A stretch of DNA of 64,000 bases from Acanthochlamys bracteata. Taxonomy: Eukaryota; Streptophyta; Magnoliopsida; Pandanales; Velloziaceae. This document shows positions 1-11,134 of the stretch, piece by piece (positions within the stretch are counted from its first letter, which is position 1; each line of letters opens with the position of its first letter). A program made the position numbers and the translations under genes. The stretch lies in NCBI GenBank assembly GCA_019914995.1, contig CM034131.1:8340501-8404500 (forward strand). The letters are read 5' to 3'. The notes under the pieces were generated by a model. The model was not told where the DNA came from and made no database searches. It worked only from the letters and a program-made list of their open reading frames with translations.

Positions 1-594
1 CAATATTTAGTACCATATAATATTGCGTGTTGAATGACTGTTATATAAAACCGATATTTTAGTTTTAAAGGTATTTTATTATCACATAGGTAAGTTCCGT
101 AAATAGTTCTTGGAGCTGATGGAGGGGTACTTATAGTTTGAATTTTTGGCATGTGTTCTTGACCAGTCACTTTCTTGGTCACATTTGTACACAGCCTGAA
201 ATCTGCTTGAGTTAATGGAAAAAGAAAGAAGGAGCATCTAGGTTTGCATGCATTTTCTTAAGCTTGATTCAACTTCTGGATGAGACTGCAAGAATATATC
301 GGTATGCACTTGAAAAATGCTGACAGCAAGTGTTTAGATGATTATCAGTAGATATCTCTTATAATCTGTCTTTCAAGCTTGGATTCTATTTTTATGTTGC
401 ATCTGAGGCTCTGTTCCGGAGACTCTTATGGATCCTGAGCTGAATTTGTGGGAATCCTAACCTGTCAAGCCATTACTCTTGCATATGTTACACAGCCACA
501 TATTTCTCGAACTTGTTTTCCCAAAACCGCTTTTGTTCTAAACATGCGATAGTTTTGGTTTCGTGACCTTCCCTCTTTCATGATTTACCCTGCA
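1..594. other. no gene recognised
   Basis: I see no supported coding exon, RNA gene or repeat here. The stretch lies directly upstream of the decayed IBTK-type exons and may contain lost upstream exons of that gene, but no conserved peptide could be read. Confidence 0.4.
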
Positions 595-2470
595 GTAATC
601 AACATTGATGAGGAAGGAGAATATGGGACAGAACATCTAAGTCCTTTAGACAATCACAAGAGCTCCATCTTGAAACATTATGGGATTCAAAAACAGACTG
701 TGCTCTGCAGGCAGATTTCAATGCAAACCAAGTAGCGTTCAAACAAGTCGATCACTTAGGAATGGATACACTTGAAGGAACCAACATGACGGTCATCTCC
801 TTGATCAGCAAATTGCAAAGTTTCAAACAAGATTTGTACTTGGAAGTGAACTTGCAGAACTTGGGTTTCCCCTGGAGGAAGGAGCTACGAAAACCTTTCT
901 CTGTTTTGTCCAGTGGGAAGCTAAATTAAGAAGATGCTTCTAGGAGCCAAAGGAGAAAATCCAAAAAGAATGCTTATCACTGTGATACTGTTGTTGTCAC
1001 TTACCAAGACTTTGTAGATGAAAACCCAATCAAAGAGTTATCTGATGCCAAAATTCTCCGAAGTTCCATTGAAAAGGTTTTCTTTTATTTTGTTGTATAT
1101 AGTTCATTTGTTCTCGTTTTAACTGATTTTATATGTCCCATATTCTTAAACTACTTTCGTTGTTCGAAGCGTACTTAAATTTAGTCCAAGTACCAAGAGC
1201 AGTCTGCTCTTGACATATGTGGGATACGGTCATGGAGATACCTCTAGAGTGTTGGAATAATTTGTTGTTTGGTTTAAGTAGATACTTTATTCTATGGTGA
1301 ATACTGTGAACTGCTTATTTGTGGCTAGTTAAATACTTGGTCCAGGCGGTGGTTCTGCTTGATTTTGCAACCTGTTTATATGATTCACTCCATCATTTGA
1401 TTCATTTAGAATGTGACAGGAAGAAGTGGACGCTGACATAAATAGTCAAGTAGAAACAACTGACTCTTTATCCAGTCCTGTTCGTAGTGGCAATAGCTGT
1501 AAGAAACCTCAAATAAACACTCAAAGAAAAAGAACAGGAATGCTTTCTTTCAATGTTTCTGAGTGGTGCATTTGATGACACCCCATGAAATAAACCTCCA
1601 CCACCAACTCCGAGAAGGGAGGGACCTGCATGCGGTGTGGCCAAAGTCACTAAAGGACCAGTGTTGGGATACGAACACACCAGCAGGTTCTGGGCAGATT
1701 TGGTTAAGCTCATTCTTGTCTAGATCATCCTGTATAGCAGTGGTCCCATCTAAATTTGTGCCAGCACTGGAAGCAGAAAACAGCACCCCCCGTGGTCAGC
1801 TTAACCTGCTTCTTGCCATTCATCATTAAGGGACATTCAAATACAGCAGGTAAAACACCAAGAGGTTTGAGAAAATTTATCGAAGACCTGTTGGTAAACT
1901 TCATGATTCTCTCTCTCTACAATTTGCTTGTGATGTTTCCACACAATCCTGAGAAGACATCTATATTTCACAGTTGCAAAATAGAAAGTTTCATTGATAA
2001 CATCATTTTAAGCTTGTCTTCGAAAAATTTCAACTTCAGTACATTGTATATGTTATAATATGAGAATCTTCATTTTTATTCCACTCTGTAATTCTGTGCA
2101 ATGGTCAGTGCATCGTTCTCTAGATACTCTATGGGGGCATAGTATAGCCATGTAATGCTGTTTTGTTGTAATGTAGCTCCAAGCTAATGCTAAGATCCTT
2201 GGGATATGGTTCCATATGATCCAGTACTGTTGTTGCAGGAAAAGAAACAGCAGAGTTTGTTTCACAGCCTTAAAACCAGGACATCCGGTTTTTCACTACC
2301 TTCTAATAGTACACCCTTCGAAGTTTGTAGATCAAAAGATTCTGCTCCTAACGCTGGTTCAAGCCGGAGATGGATGCATCTTCTTCTATCTGCTCTATAC
2401 AGATAGAAGAGAAAGCGCTAAAAAACCTCATATTGTTTTACAATAGTGTTAAGGTGGTCGAGTCAGAACC
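595..2470 (+). pseudogene. decayed C-terminal part of a plant RCC1/ankyrin/BTB (IBTK-type) gene
   Basis: Short collinear peptides in changing frames match my memory of the C-terminal region of plant proteins with ankyrin, RCC1 and BTB domains, which resemble animal inhibitor of Bruton tyrosine kinase. At about 598-650 the reading is INIDEEGEYGTEHLS. At 730-760 it is ANQVAFKQV, and near 938-960 SQRRKSKK. Near 1020-1065 it is ENPIKELSDAKILRSS. At 1555-1640 come SGAFDDTP and a Pro-rich PPPPTPRREGPA. At 1690-1800 it is WLSSFLSRS then VVPSKFVPALEAENSTP, and at 2371-2465 SSSICSIQIEEKALKNL then SVKVV. Order and spacing fit the C-terminal exons. Stops and frame changes interrupt the reading (for example TAA at about 928 and TGA near 1575), and none of the ankyrin, RCC1 or BTB domains is in the window. 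It is an inactive remnant; the family call rests on recalled homologues. Confidence 0.65.
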
Positions 2471-3821
2471 TAGAACATCATCAATGTTGCCCATCTTACG
2501 GACTAGGTTTAGGCTCGACGTGAACTCATCTGGAAGTATCTGTTGTAGATTAGTGTTTCTATATAATAATTGCTCAAATATTTCAATATTTGAACAAAGA
2601 ATCGTATAAGTGAGATGCGCAAAATGTGACATGCTCGAGTACTTCTACGTTATCGTATCATGGATCTTTATGCAAATATTATTCGATGGTGAATGGTGCT
2701 GCTTTGCTGTACTTCAAAATGAACTGCACCAGCACCATCCGATGAGTTCTGGTTGATGCTGATAGTGTTTTGCAGTATGAGAAAATGTTAGTGGAATGTG
2801 GATTGGATTCTGGGAAAGGGAGAGAGCACTGAAGATTGGTGATGTGGATGATTTCCTTCCTCTGAATCTTCTTCTTGTTGCTCTTGTTCTGAACGAGTGA
2901 ATGAACGATTGGGTCAAAAGGTACTAAGGAGAGAGGACTCTTAGCGTTGCTGTTATGGTAAAGTTCAAAGTGAAAAACAGAAAAGAAAAAGAAGACTTGC
3001 TTCGTTTTATGGGCTCAACTAAATTAAAGCAAAAGAAGGGTTGGAGGAAGATCTCCCTTTTCAGAGGCAAACAACCTTGCTGCAGGTGAGAACAGAGAGC
3101 TATAGCGCAAGGTAACCTTCAGGCGCTAGGCATGCAGTAGCGACCTTTTATTTTAATGTAATCATTTGTGTTTGATGTGATAATGTGCCTTGGTTTCATA
3201 TAAAGCAATCTACACATATGCATGCATAGGCAAAATCAAATCAATCTCTCAATCAAATATTATATGTTTATTACTTCGTTTTACTACTTGTGGCTTTCTC
3301 ACTAAGCAAAGAGCTAGTCCAGATTGATAACCACTGTGTTGAATCCTTTTTTGATTTAGTCGTATATTCCCTGAAGAAGATGAAACTTTTCCAGCAACAA
3401 ACAAAAGGAAAGAGGGTCCACAACCCACGCTCTCAGTGCACTTCTGATAATCATTCCTCTTCCATGTTAATACTATTATTTTAGGTATTCTTTTTTCTTC
3501 TTTAATTTTTTCTTTACCTGACATGAATGAATGATCATGTTCTGTAAAAAGATTCAGCAAAGCTCTCTTCCATATGTAGTTTAGTAGAAGAAGACAAGAT
3601 CTTCTCTGAAATCCAACTCTTTTTCCCACCTTATTTTATGTTGATGCTCAATTGCCCATCATGTGATCAATCATGCATCAATCCCTTCTCTCTCTACTAC
3701 TCCAGATCATTCTATATCTTAAGCTTATTCTCTTCTATGCATACCTTTGGCAAAACAAACCCGAACTACTTGATTGCAATGGGGGAATTGTTAACTGAAG
3801 AAGAAGAAGAAGCAAGAGAGA
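2471..3821. other. intergenic; probable MIR166 upstream region
   Basis: No coding exon is recognised. The stretch lies between the IBTK-type relic and the MIR166 hairpin and should hold the promoter and 5' part of the primary miRNA transcript. I could not single out a convincing TATA box or start site. Open frames here, including one of 126 codons on the minus strand (3249-3629), show no family resemblance. Confidence 0.4.
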
Positions 3822-3996
3822 TCAAAAGGAAAGATTGGTGTCTGGAATGGTGTCTGATCCAAGATCTCCACTCTCCTCTCAACTAATTCTGTAAGGTTTA
3901 GTTAATTTGTTCATAGATACTTTCTCTAATGATCAGCTACATAAAAGAAGATCTCGGATCAGGCTTCATTCCTCACACCATTCTTTTCAGTAAATA
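3822..3996 (+). ncRNA. MIR166: MIR166 precursor hairpin
   Basis: The 21 nt at 3954-3974 match plant miR166 except at two places: U replaces C at position 6, and the 3' end reads CCTC instead of CCCC. A matching star strand lies on the 5' arm at about 3844-3864. The arms 3833-3860 (GATTGGTGTCTGGAATGG...) and 3956-3985 pair with only a few mismatches. Pairing continues inward through AGATCT on both sides and outward to about 3822 and 3996, leaving a loop of roughly 75 nt. miR166 loaded on AGO1 or AGO10 restricts class III HD-ZIP transcripts and sets organ polarity and vascular patterning. The mature strand on the 3' arm is as expected for the family. I believe this variant sequence also exists in other plants. 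Expression cannot be judged from sequence. Confidence 0.88.
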
Positions 3997-6099
3997 TGCT
4001 GTATATACTAAAGGTTGTAACGATTCAGGTGAGTTTTCTTTACTCGATTTGTTCAGGATCATCTTCTACTCCGGTGATGAATTCACTTTTGTAGCAAATC
4101 TCATTGCTGCTTAGATCTGTGTTTATTGCTTAACTCTTTAGATCATCATCCATGCATGCTAAGTGATTTTAAGTCATTAAATTTCCATACTGATCTTGCT
4201 TCTTTGATAACTGTGCCATGAGTAACAGATGGAGTTATATAGCAGGCGAGTATATAAGAATTTAACAATGCATATTAATAACATCTTAAAAGTTAAAACT
4301 AATCTAGCTTAGGAAGCATGGACTCATCTAACTTAACTAGAGAATCATGTGCTTTCTGTCCTGTCTGTCACAAGCATACATCTCCGAATGACTCGAGATT
4401 GTACCTTATGACAAATTTTACAAACTGTACATGCTACTTCATGGTGTTTTATATTGCAATGCCTGCTGCACTATGTCTAACAATCAAATCCCCAAATACC
4501 AGGTGAACACCAGATGTATCGTTCATGTTAATAATGCATAGATTTACTTGTCAGAGAGTAAAGACTCCTAACGGGAGATGCAAAACACCATACTGGTGAT
4601 TATTAAGAAGCCACTACAAGTAACCTATCACATATATAATGTGAGTTGGGTTCTTTTGTTTTCTTAAAAAGATCCTTATCTGGAGGGACTGCAGAAGTAT
4701 GCCACTTATGCAAGTTGAGATCCTAGTTGGGTGTGGTTTATTCATGTTCTCATATTTTGTTCTACTTTTTCTCTTTCATTCTTAACCGGCATTTCTGTGG
4801 CTTAGAATATCTTGCATTTTTTCTTTTTTGTGAGAATATGAATATCTCCATTAATTGTTGGTAACTATAGATCCATATATGTTTGTTTTGATATATTTTG
4901 AAGCAGTTGATAAACGAATCATGATATTACCATGGTTTCTAGCTAATTGAAGAAAATCGGAACTGCCTAGTACATCAGCATTAGTTTTAGAATTATTATT
5001 TGACAACTGATATCAGGTGAAATGTATTCATGCATTGGTGACATCTTCATCACAGGCTCACAGCCATTTACTTCATATCTTGTAGACCAATTTCATTGTG
5101 GGTATTCAACAAATCAACAATGTAAGTGTAGAATCAATTGGCATCAAAGCAAATGCTGCATATGTACCGTTTACTCAATCATGTCATTTGGAGGAATTAA
5201 GTAAATGTACATGGAATTATGTTGCAATGCTTTTCTTTCCTGACATTTACATAATCAACCCGCAGCTAGCATAATCCTTGTAATCTTTTCAGTCATGTTC
5301 ATATAACCTAAACAAATGTTTGATTAAAAGCAGATCCTAACTCAAGCATTGAAGCGCATAAAAGTTGAGCAGAAGACAGATCTACAACCTTCAAAATTAG
5401 TCAGCAGCAGGTTCTCAGTGTGCATCATGTACAATAAGCAGATGCCATTACTAACCTGTTGCTAACTTAGCTGCAATTCCCATGATCTAAGTTGTGCTGG
5501 ATCTCACTTGGAAACATGCCTGCTGCATATGGTCCTTCAAAATCAGAGATTTGGTGATTTGTGAAACATTTCTGTTTATGTGTTTTTAATTTTATGTGCC
5601 TCTTTTCTGCGTTACAGTGGCTTCTCACAAGCACCTGATGCTCTCCCATGAACAGAAACATATATAACAAACCAAAATATTCCTACACTGGTTTCTTAAT
5701 TCCCAAGGACTACTTTTTGAGGCAAAAGGTTTTGCAATGTTAACCTTTATTAAAGGTCAAAAAGAATCCATAATCTTTCAGCACTAGAAACAAGTCATGG
5801 TTTCTTTTTTTCTTTACCTGATTGCTTTTCTTAAATTGTGATAGTGATATGGTTTTCTTTTGTTGTCTGGTTCCCACCCCATAGTACTTCATAAAGAGAG
5901 CAGCAAGATAAGAAATAAGATAACAATAATAGGAAAAAGGGACGGTGGCCTTTTTCTATTAAGCCAACTTCAATTCCTCATGAAGTATTCAACTATTCCT
6001 TTCAAAATTTCTCCCTTCTCCACTCCCATCTATTTAATTCGCTTAGCTTACATATTAGTTTCTTTGTAATGCATTAGTGAACTAGCTGCAGATATTTTG
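3997..6099. other. intergenic, no gene recognised
   Basis: This holds the 3' part of the presumed MIR166 transcript and AT-rich intergenic DNA. No ORF with a recognisable family, no tRNA and no clear repeat was found. Confidence 0.4.
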
Positions 6100-6770
6100 C
6101 AATTTATCCATGGCTGGAACCTCCGACTTTGGAAGTAGACGGTGCAGAAAACAAAGAATCTGTTGAAGTTGACGTGGAAGTTAAAGTTAAGCCAGAGCCT
6201 GATGATCCACGACCAACTGAAGAACCTAGCACAGCTCAACCTTGACCTCCGCCGCTACAGAAGCCGAAAGAAGATATCAATCCACGATCGGATGCTCCGC
6301 CGGTGATGAGGCCTATGCATAGGCAAGCCATTTCCGAAGTGATCGAGCGATCCAAGTTGATCCAAGTACGACGTTGTTTGACAAGATGCAGTATCTAATC
6401 ATCTGCGTGTGTACGAGCGTGCAGTGATGAGGCCTATGCATAGGCGAGCCATTCCCGAAGTGATCGAGCGATCCAAGTTGATCGCATGCAATGTCACGGC
6501 GTTAACACAACCACAGCAAGGAGGACTGCCTTCTTCTATGAGTGGGACCAGACCTTCACCTTCGCGAAAGAACCTTCAATGATTGACTCATCAATCATGG
6601 AGATTGCTGGAGCGTGGGGGCTCGGAAAGCATTTCCTAGGCAGTGTATGCTTCCACACATGTCGGAAGTCCCAGTTCGAGACCTGCCATATATTCACTAG
6701 GACCACAGAGCGCAGGTGCTTGTGTCATGGCGAGACGCAAGGGCTGTGCTCTAGTCCTTTTGAGATTGCT
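6100..6770 (+). pseudogene. coding-like relic, family not recognised
   Basis: The composition changes to a higher GC content and coding-like peptides can be read. One is an acidic/basic stretch VEVDVEVKVKPEPDDPRP at about 6150-6215. It is followed by a Pro-rich segment and RPMHRQAISEVIERSKLI (about 6309-6362), then a stretch reading QPQQGGLPSSMSGTRPSPSR near 6510-6570. A stop (TGA) falls at about 6243 and the frame changes downstream. A 60-bp duplication lies inside. I do not recognise the family. It could be a gene remnant or part of a mobile element. Confidence 0.3.
6303..6483 (+). repeat. 60-bp direct duplication, two copies 121 bp apart
   Basis: The copies at 6303-6362 and 6424-6483 start with GTGATGAGGCCTATGCATAG and differ at only two positions. 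The spacer of about 61 bp is not repeated. The high identity indicates a recent local duplication inside the coding-like relic. Confidence 0.9.
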
Positions 6771-7409
6771 GTGATTATGCTGTTGGTTCCGTTCAGATAC
6801 TTGTTGTGGTAATGGGGTTCTATTACATGGACACCCAATGTTCAGGGATCAAATGCCACCAGCAGTAATGAACTTCTTCAAGAGACTTCCCTCCCTATCC
6901 GATCTCATGCTGTAGATCACTGACCAGTTCTGAAACTCAGCTCTAAGCCATTCAATCCCGGAAAACATGAGTTCCTGTCGACCTTTAACTGAAATCAACT
7001 ACTTCATCGTTTTGCAACTAGGTGGAAATCATGAAAGCCAACTATAAACAGTTACATCTACGTTCCACAGATATGTGTGAGTTACGGTAACTTGATTCAT
7101 AGACAAAAAACATATCTGTCTTGCAGTACTTTATTATTGCTCAAGGTTTTACCACAACAGGTTACAATACCAACAAATACAACTACTACAAGAAAGAATA
7201 CATGTAGTCCTCAAAAATACAACTAGAGAAACAAACATGTGACAAACCAAGCCTTTCCCTGACAACAAAGCATATTCTTGAAAAGTAAAAACAGCTGCAA
7301 TAATAAAATGTTAATGGTGAAAAACCTTAGTCTTTTGCCAGGAGTTTGCTTATGAATAATTGGCTAGATTTATGTGAAACAACAGTTGGCCAAGTAAATC
7401 AAACTACAT
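6771..7409. other. intergenic, no gene recognised
   Basis: Nothing recognisable was found. It lies between the coding-like relic and the 3' end of the minus-strand bL9 remnant, and may include that gene's former 3' UTR. Confidence 0.35.
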
Positions 7410-10271
7410 ATGTTCACCATGAGTTAACACCCAAGTGCTTGAATATGCCAGAGGTAATCGCATTCTATTTCTCCTGATCTTGAGATTTAAGGTCCACTGA
7501 AGCAATCCTTCTAGCTCAGGAATCTGCCTTGGGAGGCGAAGTGGAATGTCAATTCTCCCAATGAGTGTAATGTTGAAGCTAGATGCAAATTATCTAGGTG
7601 AATATTAACACAACTGCCTTGCCACCTGATGATGAGGAGTAGATCCATAATTGGCAGTAATGATATAATATGAACTCTTGTTAGTCCTGATACTTACTAC
7701 AGCCAAAGTTCTTCAGGTTTCTGTACGCGCGGTAAAGGCATAGTGTTGAGACATAAGAATTAAAAGCTACAGGTAGGACCTTCTTAAGCCTAAGCATTTT
7801 TTCATAATGATCTCATCCATTTGGTTGAATGATTTATGTTGTCAATAATGAAGGTCACAGCAGAACCATTTGCAAAGAGTATGTTCAAATGATCTATGCT
7901 TATGGTTTAGGCAGTGAAGAAAGAAAGGGTGCACATGTAATGTACTTCATAAAGAAAGTAACACCATACTCAAGATGATGTTTCACTAACTCTACAAAAA
8001 CATTTGTAGCATAGAAAATAAGAACTTAGTTGTACCTCAGCCACAATCTCTTCTTTTGTCACAGGCGAACGCAATTCATTATCAACCAGCATAAATCTCC
8101 TCAATACCTACAACATCCATGTCAAAATTTCAGAAACATGAAATTTTTACACTTATTTCTAAAAGCATCTCAACTGTTTTTATGTTTATATATTATAAAA
8201 TACCTATCTCTATCTGGTCAGATGAAACCATTGGCGCCACTATTTCATGACATGATTCATGAAAGAAGGTGGTAACTCACTAAACGAGTATTACTTAGGC
8301 GTTTGGCTGCTGCTTGATATTCTTTCATCTTTGCTTCCTTTCAATAAGCACGAAGTTTCAATACATAGCATATGATAAAAATGTATTCACTAGTGCTTCA
8401 AAATAAGATAAGCTTCATAGGAACAATTTAGAAATCCATTATGCCTTTGCAGGACAAAGGAATATGCTACGGATGGAAGTAACAGAAATATCAAACTAAA
8501 GCAACGAAAATATGTAATAGTTAGGATTTGTGCCCTACTAGGTACCTACTTTTATCATGTGAATGAAGAAGGCAGTTATATCCAGAATCAGCAAGCTTCA
8601 TAAAACTCTCAAGTGCAACTAAGGCAGCAACCACAGTAGATGTTTGACTTACTACCCAATCAATAGAGATGTTTATCTGATATTTCGAACACCCAAACCA
8701 AATGAATTCCAACAATTTCACCATCACTTACAAGTATATCTTGAAATTCTCATATGCTGTCTTTAGAAACTCAGAGTTACAAAATCCATAACCTTATCCG
8801 CAACATGTAAACAGTAACCTAGGATACTAAAGTGATGTCCCATGCATAAAAATTTAGAGTGCATCAAGATTCTTAAAAATAGATATGCTCTGATAATTTG
8901 ATCCAACTGCAAGACCCTTATCATCAGCACCATTGACAAGAACCAGGCTTAAACAGAAAATTCCAAACAAGTCTCAAGGATCTCCTACATGCTTGTTACT
9001 GATAAAAAGAAAAAACAATGGGAAGTTTGCATTAGCTAATTAGCACAATACCTCTATCCTAGCTGACCAACAACCAGCAGGATGACCTAAATTTCCTTGT
9101 TAGCAGGAAACTAATGAAATGATTATATGAGCTTGCTTATTTTCATAATCAGGTGGTCCGTAAAATGAGTAAGAGTAAAGTTACTGAATACTATGGCCAT
9201 ATGAGGCTACTCACCTCCACAGCTTTCTTATTATCTCTGTCTTCAAAACATCTTGAACTTCTTCCTCTTCTTCCCGTTGGTATAGCTGCTCAAAAATTAA
9301 ATTAGAAATCAATAATAGTAAAGTACAAAGATTTGTTGCTCAAGCTACTAATCTTCATGAATATACATAAATTGAGGATAAATGAATGAGGCACCACCAA
9401 CAGATATGTATACAGAAATACAAACAATGTGCTGAAGAACACTCCATAATAACAAAATAGTAATTTGCACCTAATTGACCTTAACCAATTACCATCAGAA
9501 ACAAAAGGAGAGGGACATCAGTCAACGAGAATACTATCAGTCCCTTCATGTACTACCAAGCTGTCTAATACTAGAAACAAGATATTGCTACAGTCGAGAA
9601 ATGTGCAAAACCAAGCATCTGATCAAAGATCTAAATGTCTCTAATTGCTAATACATTCCACGCTATACCATCCCATGGCTTAGTCATATTATTCTCTGTC
9701 ATTTGAAGTGTTCTCCGCACGCTATAATCTATACTATAACCTGAAATTGAGAATTACCACCCTAGCGAATGCAGTGAACCTTATCCCACAATCTAGCCAA
9801 AACCTACTCTTGATCAAAACACTGCAATCCATTTTGAAATCTATCAAATATATCAGATTGAATAACAATAACAATAATAATAGAAATAATAACAAGACAA
9901 GCACAAATATATCACCTTTCGCTGCTCGCGTATTAGAAATGCGTATTCTTCGATGTTGGGGATGGGACAGCGAGCGTTTTTGGCATCAAGTGGTCGCGGA
10001 AATACCCGGGAGCCACCTTCACCGCCTCCCCAGCTTTTCCGAGCTTCTCAAAACTCTAACCAAATCAAACAAAAAACGAACATCCCAATCTCAACCAACT
10101 TGCGACCACATTTGCTGCAAAGCAAAGTGGAAGAATCTAGAGAATGAAAAGACTCACTGTGGTAAGGATGACTTCGAGTTTCCGATACCTGAGCCCCTGA
10201 TTGGAAAACATCAACGGGTTAGTGATGCTTCCGCCTATGGGAGTGCATACGGCGGTGGCGTAGTGCGCCAT
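7410..10271 (-). pseudogene. decayed nuclear gene for organellar ribosomal protein bL9
   Basis: Six exons of a bacterial-type L9 gene can be traced on the minus strand: 10158-10271, 9916-10055, 9215-9285, 8281-8337, 8036-8107 and about 7410-7625. The start reads MAHYATAVCTP, then RKLEVILTT. Exon 2 gives KLGKAGEAVKVAPGYFRDHL, the rRNA-binding N-domain signature. Exon 3 gives REEEEEVQ, exon 4 EYQAAAKRLSNTRL and exon 5 LRSPVTKEEIVAE. The last exon carries the VARQLC and DNLHLAS region. GT-AG borders are preserved. Exon 2 lacks one base before NIEEYAFLIREQRK, exon 3 lacks one before DNKKAVE, and exon 6 lacks two after VARQLC and one before IPLRLPRQIPELE. The normal stop also seems lost. The family acts in the large subunit of organellar ribosomes; this copy cannot make a full protein. 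Confidence 0.82.
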
Positions 10272-11134
10272 CGGAGATCGGAGATTTTTTTCTCAGCCGC
10301 CGGCGGGAATCCAATTTAGGTGAGACTGAAACGACGAGAAGTTCTTAGTGGCGTGTTTACTGTAACCTCAAAATTTACTTTTTTTAAACTGATTTTTAAT
10401 ATAATAATAAATATTTTTAAATAATTTTTTTAAATTATATTAATATAAAACAATATAAAAATTTATTTTTTCTTAAGTATTTCTAATTTTTAATTTATTG
10501 AATTATCCCTAATTAAATACAGTTGGGGTTTCAGGCCAATTACTCTAAAAGTCTAAAAAATGGGTAATATTACCATACACTAAATTTAAGGATTGCAAAA
10601 ATAAATTCTCTATTAATAATTGATATTATTAAAAAACTTATCTTGCCAATAGCACATGTCAGCATAACCACGTACAGAAGAGTCAAACGCAGCAACTGTC
10701 ATGCACTTACTTTATTTTACATTTTTTAATATATATTTTTAAAATATATAAAATATTTATTTAAAAATTTAAAAAATATAAAATAATTTTACAAAATAAA
10801 ATCTTTTTATTATATATTTTTATTATTTTTTTAAAATAAAAAATAAAAATATTTTCTATTTTAAAAAATTTTATTTTATAATCTATCTCAAAACGCACCT
10901 TAAAGTCCCGTGCAATTTTGTTATACTTTTTAAAGATTCCTTTTGCCTTTTTGTTTCTACAATAATTCAATTTTAATCAGAAAGATTTCAAGAAGACAAA
11001 CGAGAAATGCAGAAATTTCAGATTTAGAACTGAAACTTTTTAGTCAGCTTTCTTCCCACTCTCACCGGGATAACAAGAAGAAGAAGAAGGATTGGTTCAG
11101 GTTATTCCGCAGAACACCGGCTTGATTTACTTCA
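10272..11134. other. intergenic between divergent bL9 relic and aldehyde oxidase
   Basis: This is a very AT-rich stretch (strongest at 10370-10870) between two divergently oriented genes. It should contain the aldehyde oxidase promoter and 5' UTR (about 10930-11134). No gene, hairpin or mobile element is recognised. Confidence 0.5.

Noticed and set aside
3249..3629. 126-codon open frame on the minus strand
   Set aside because: No recognisable family, composition like intergenic DNA, and it lies in the likely MIR166 promoter.
9215..9235. miR396-like word TCCACAGCTTTCTT
   Set aside because: Fourteen bases match miR396, but the other third does not. On the minus strand the stretch is simply the coding sequence for KKAVE in the bL9 relic, and no hairpin partner exists nearby.
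9708..10319. 203-codon open frame on the plus strand
   Set aside because: It is the antisense shadow of bL9 exons 1 and 2 and runs through an Asn-rich (AAT/AAC)n microsatellite.
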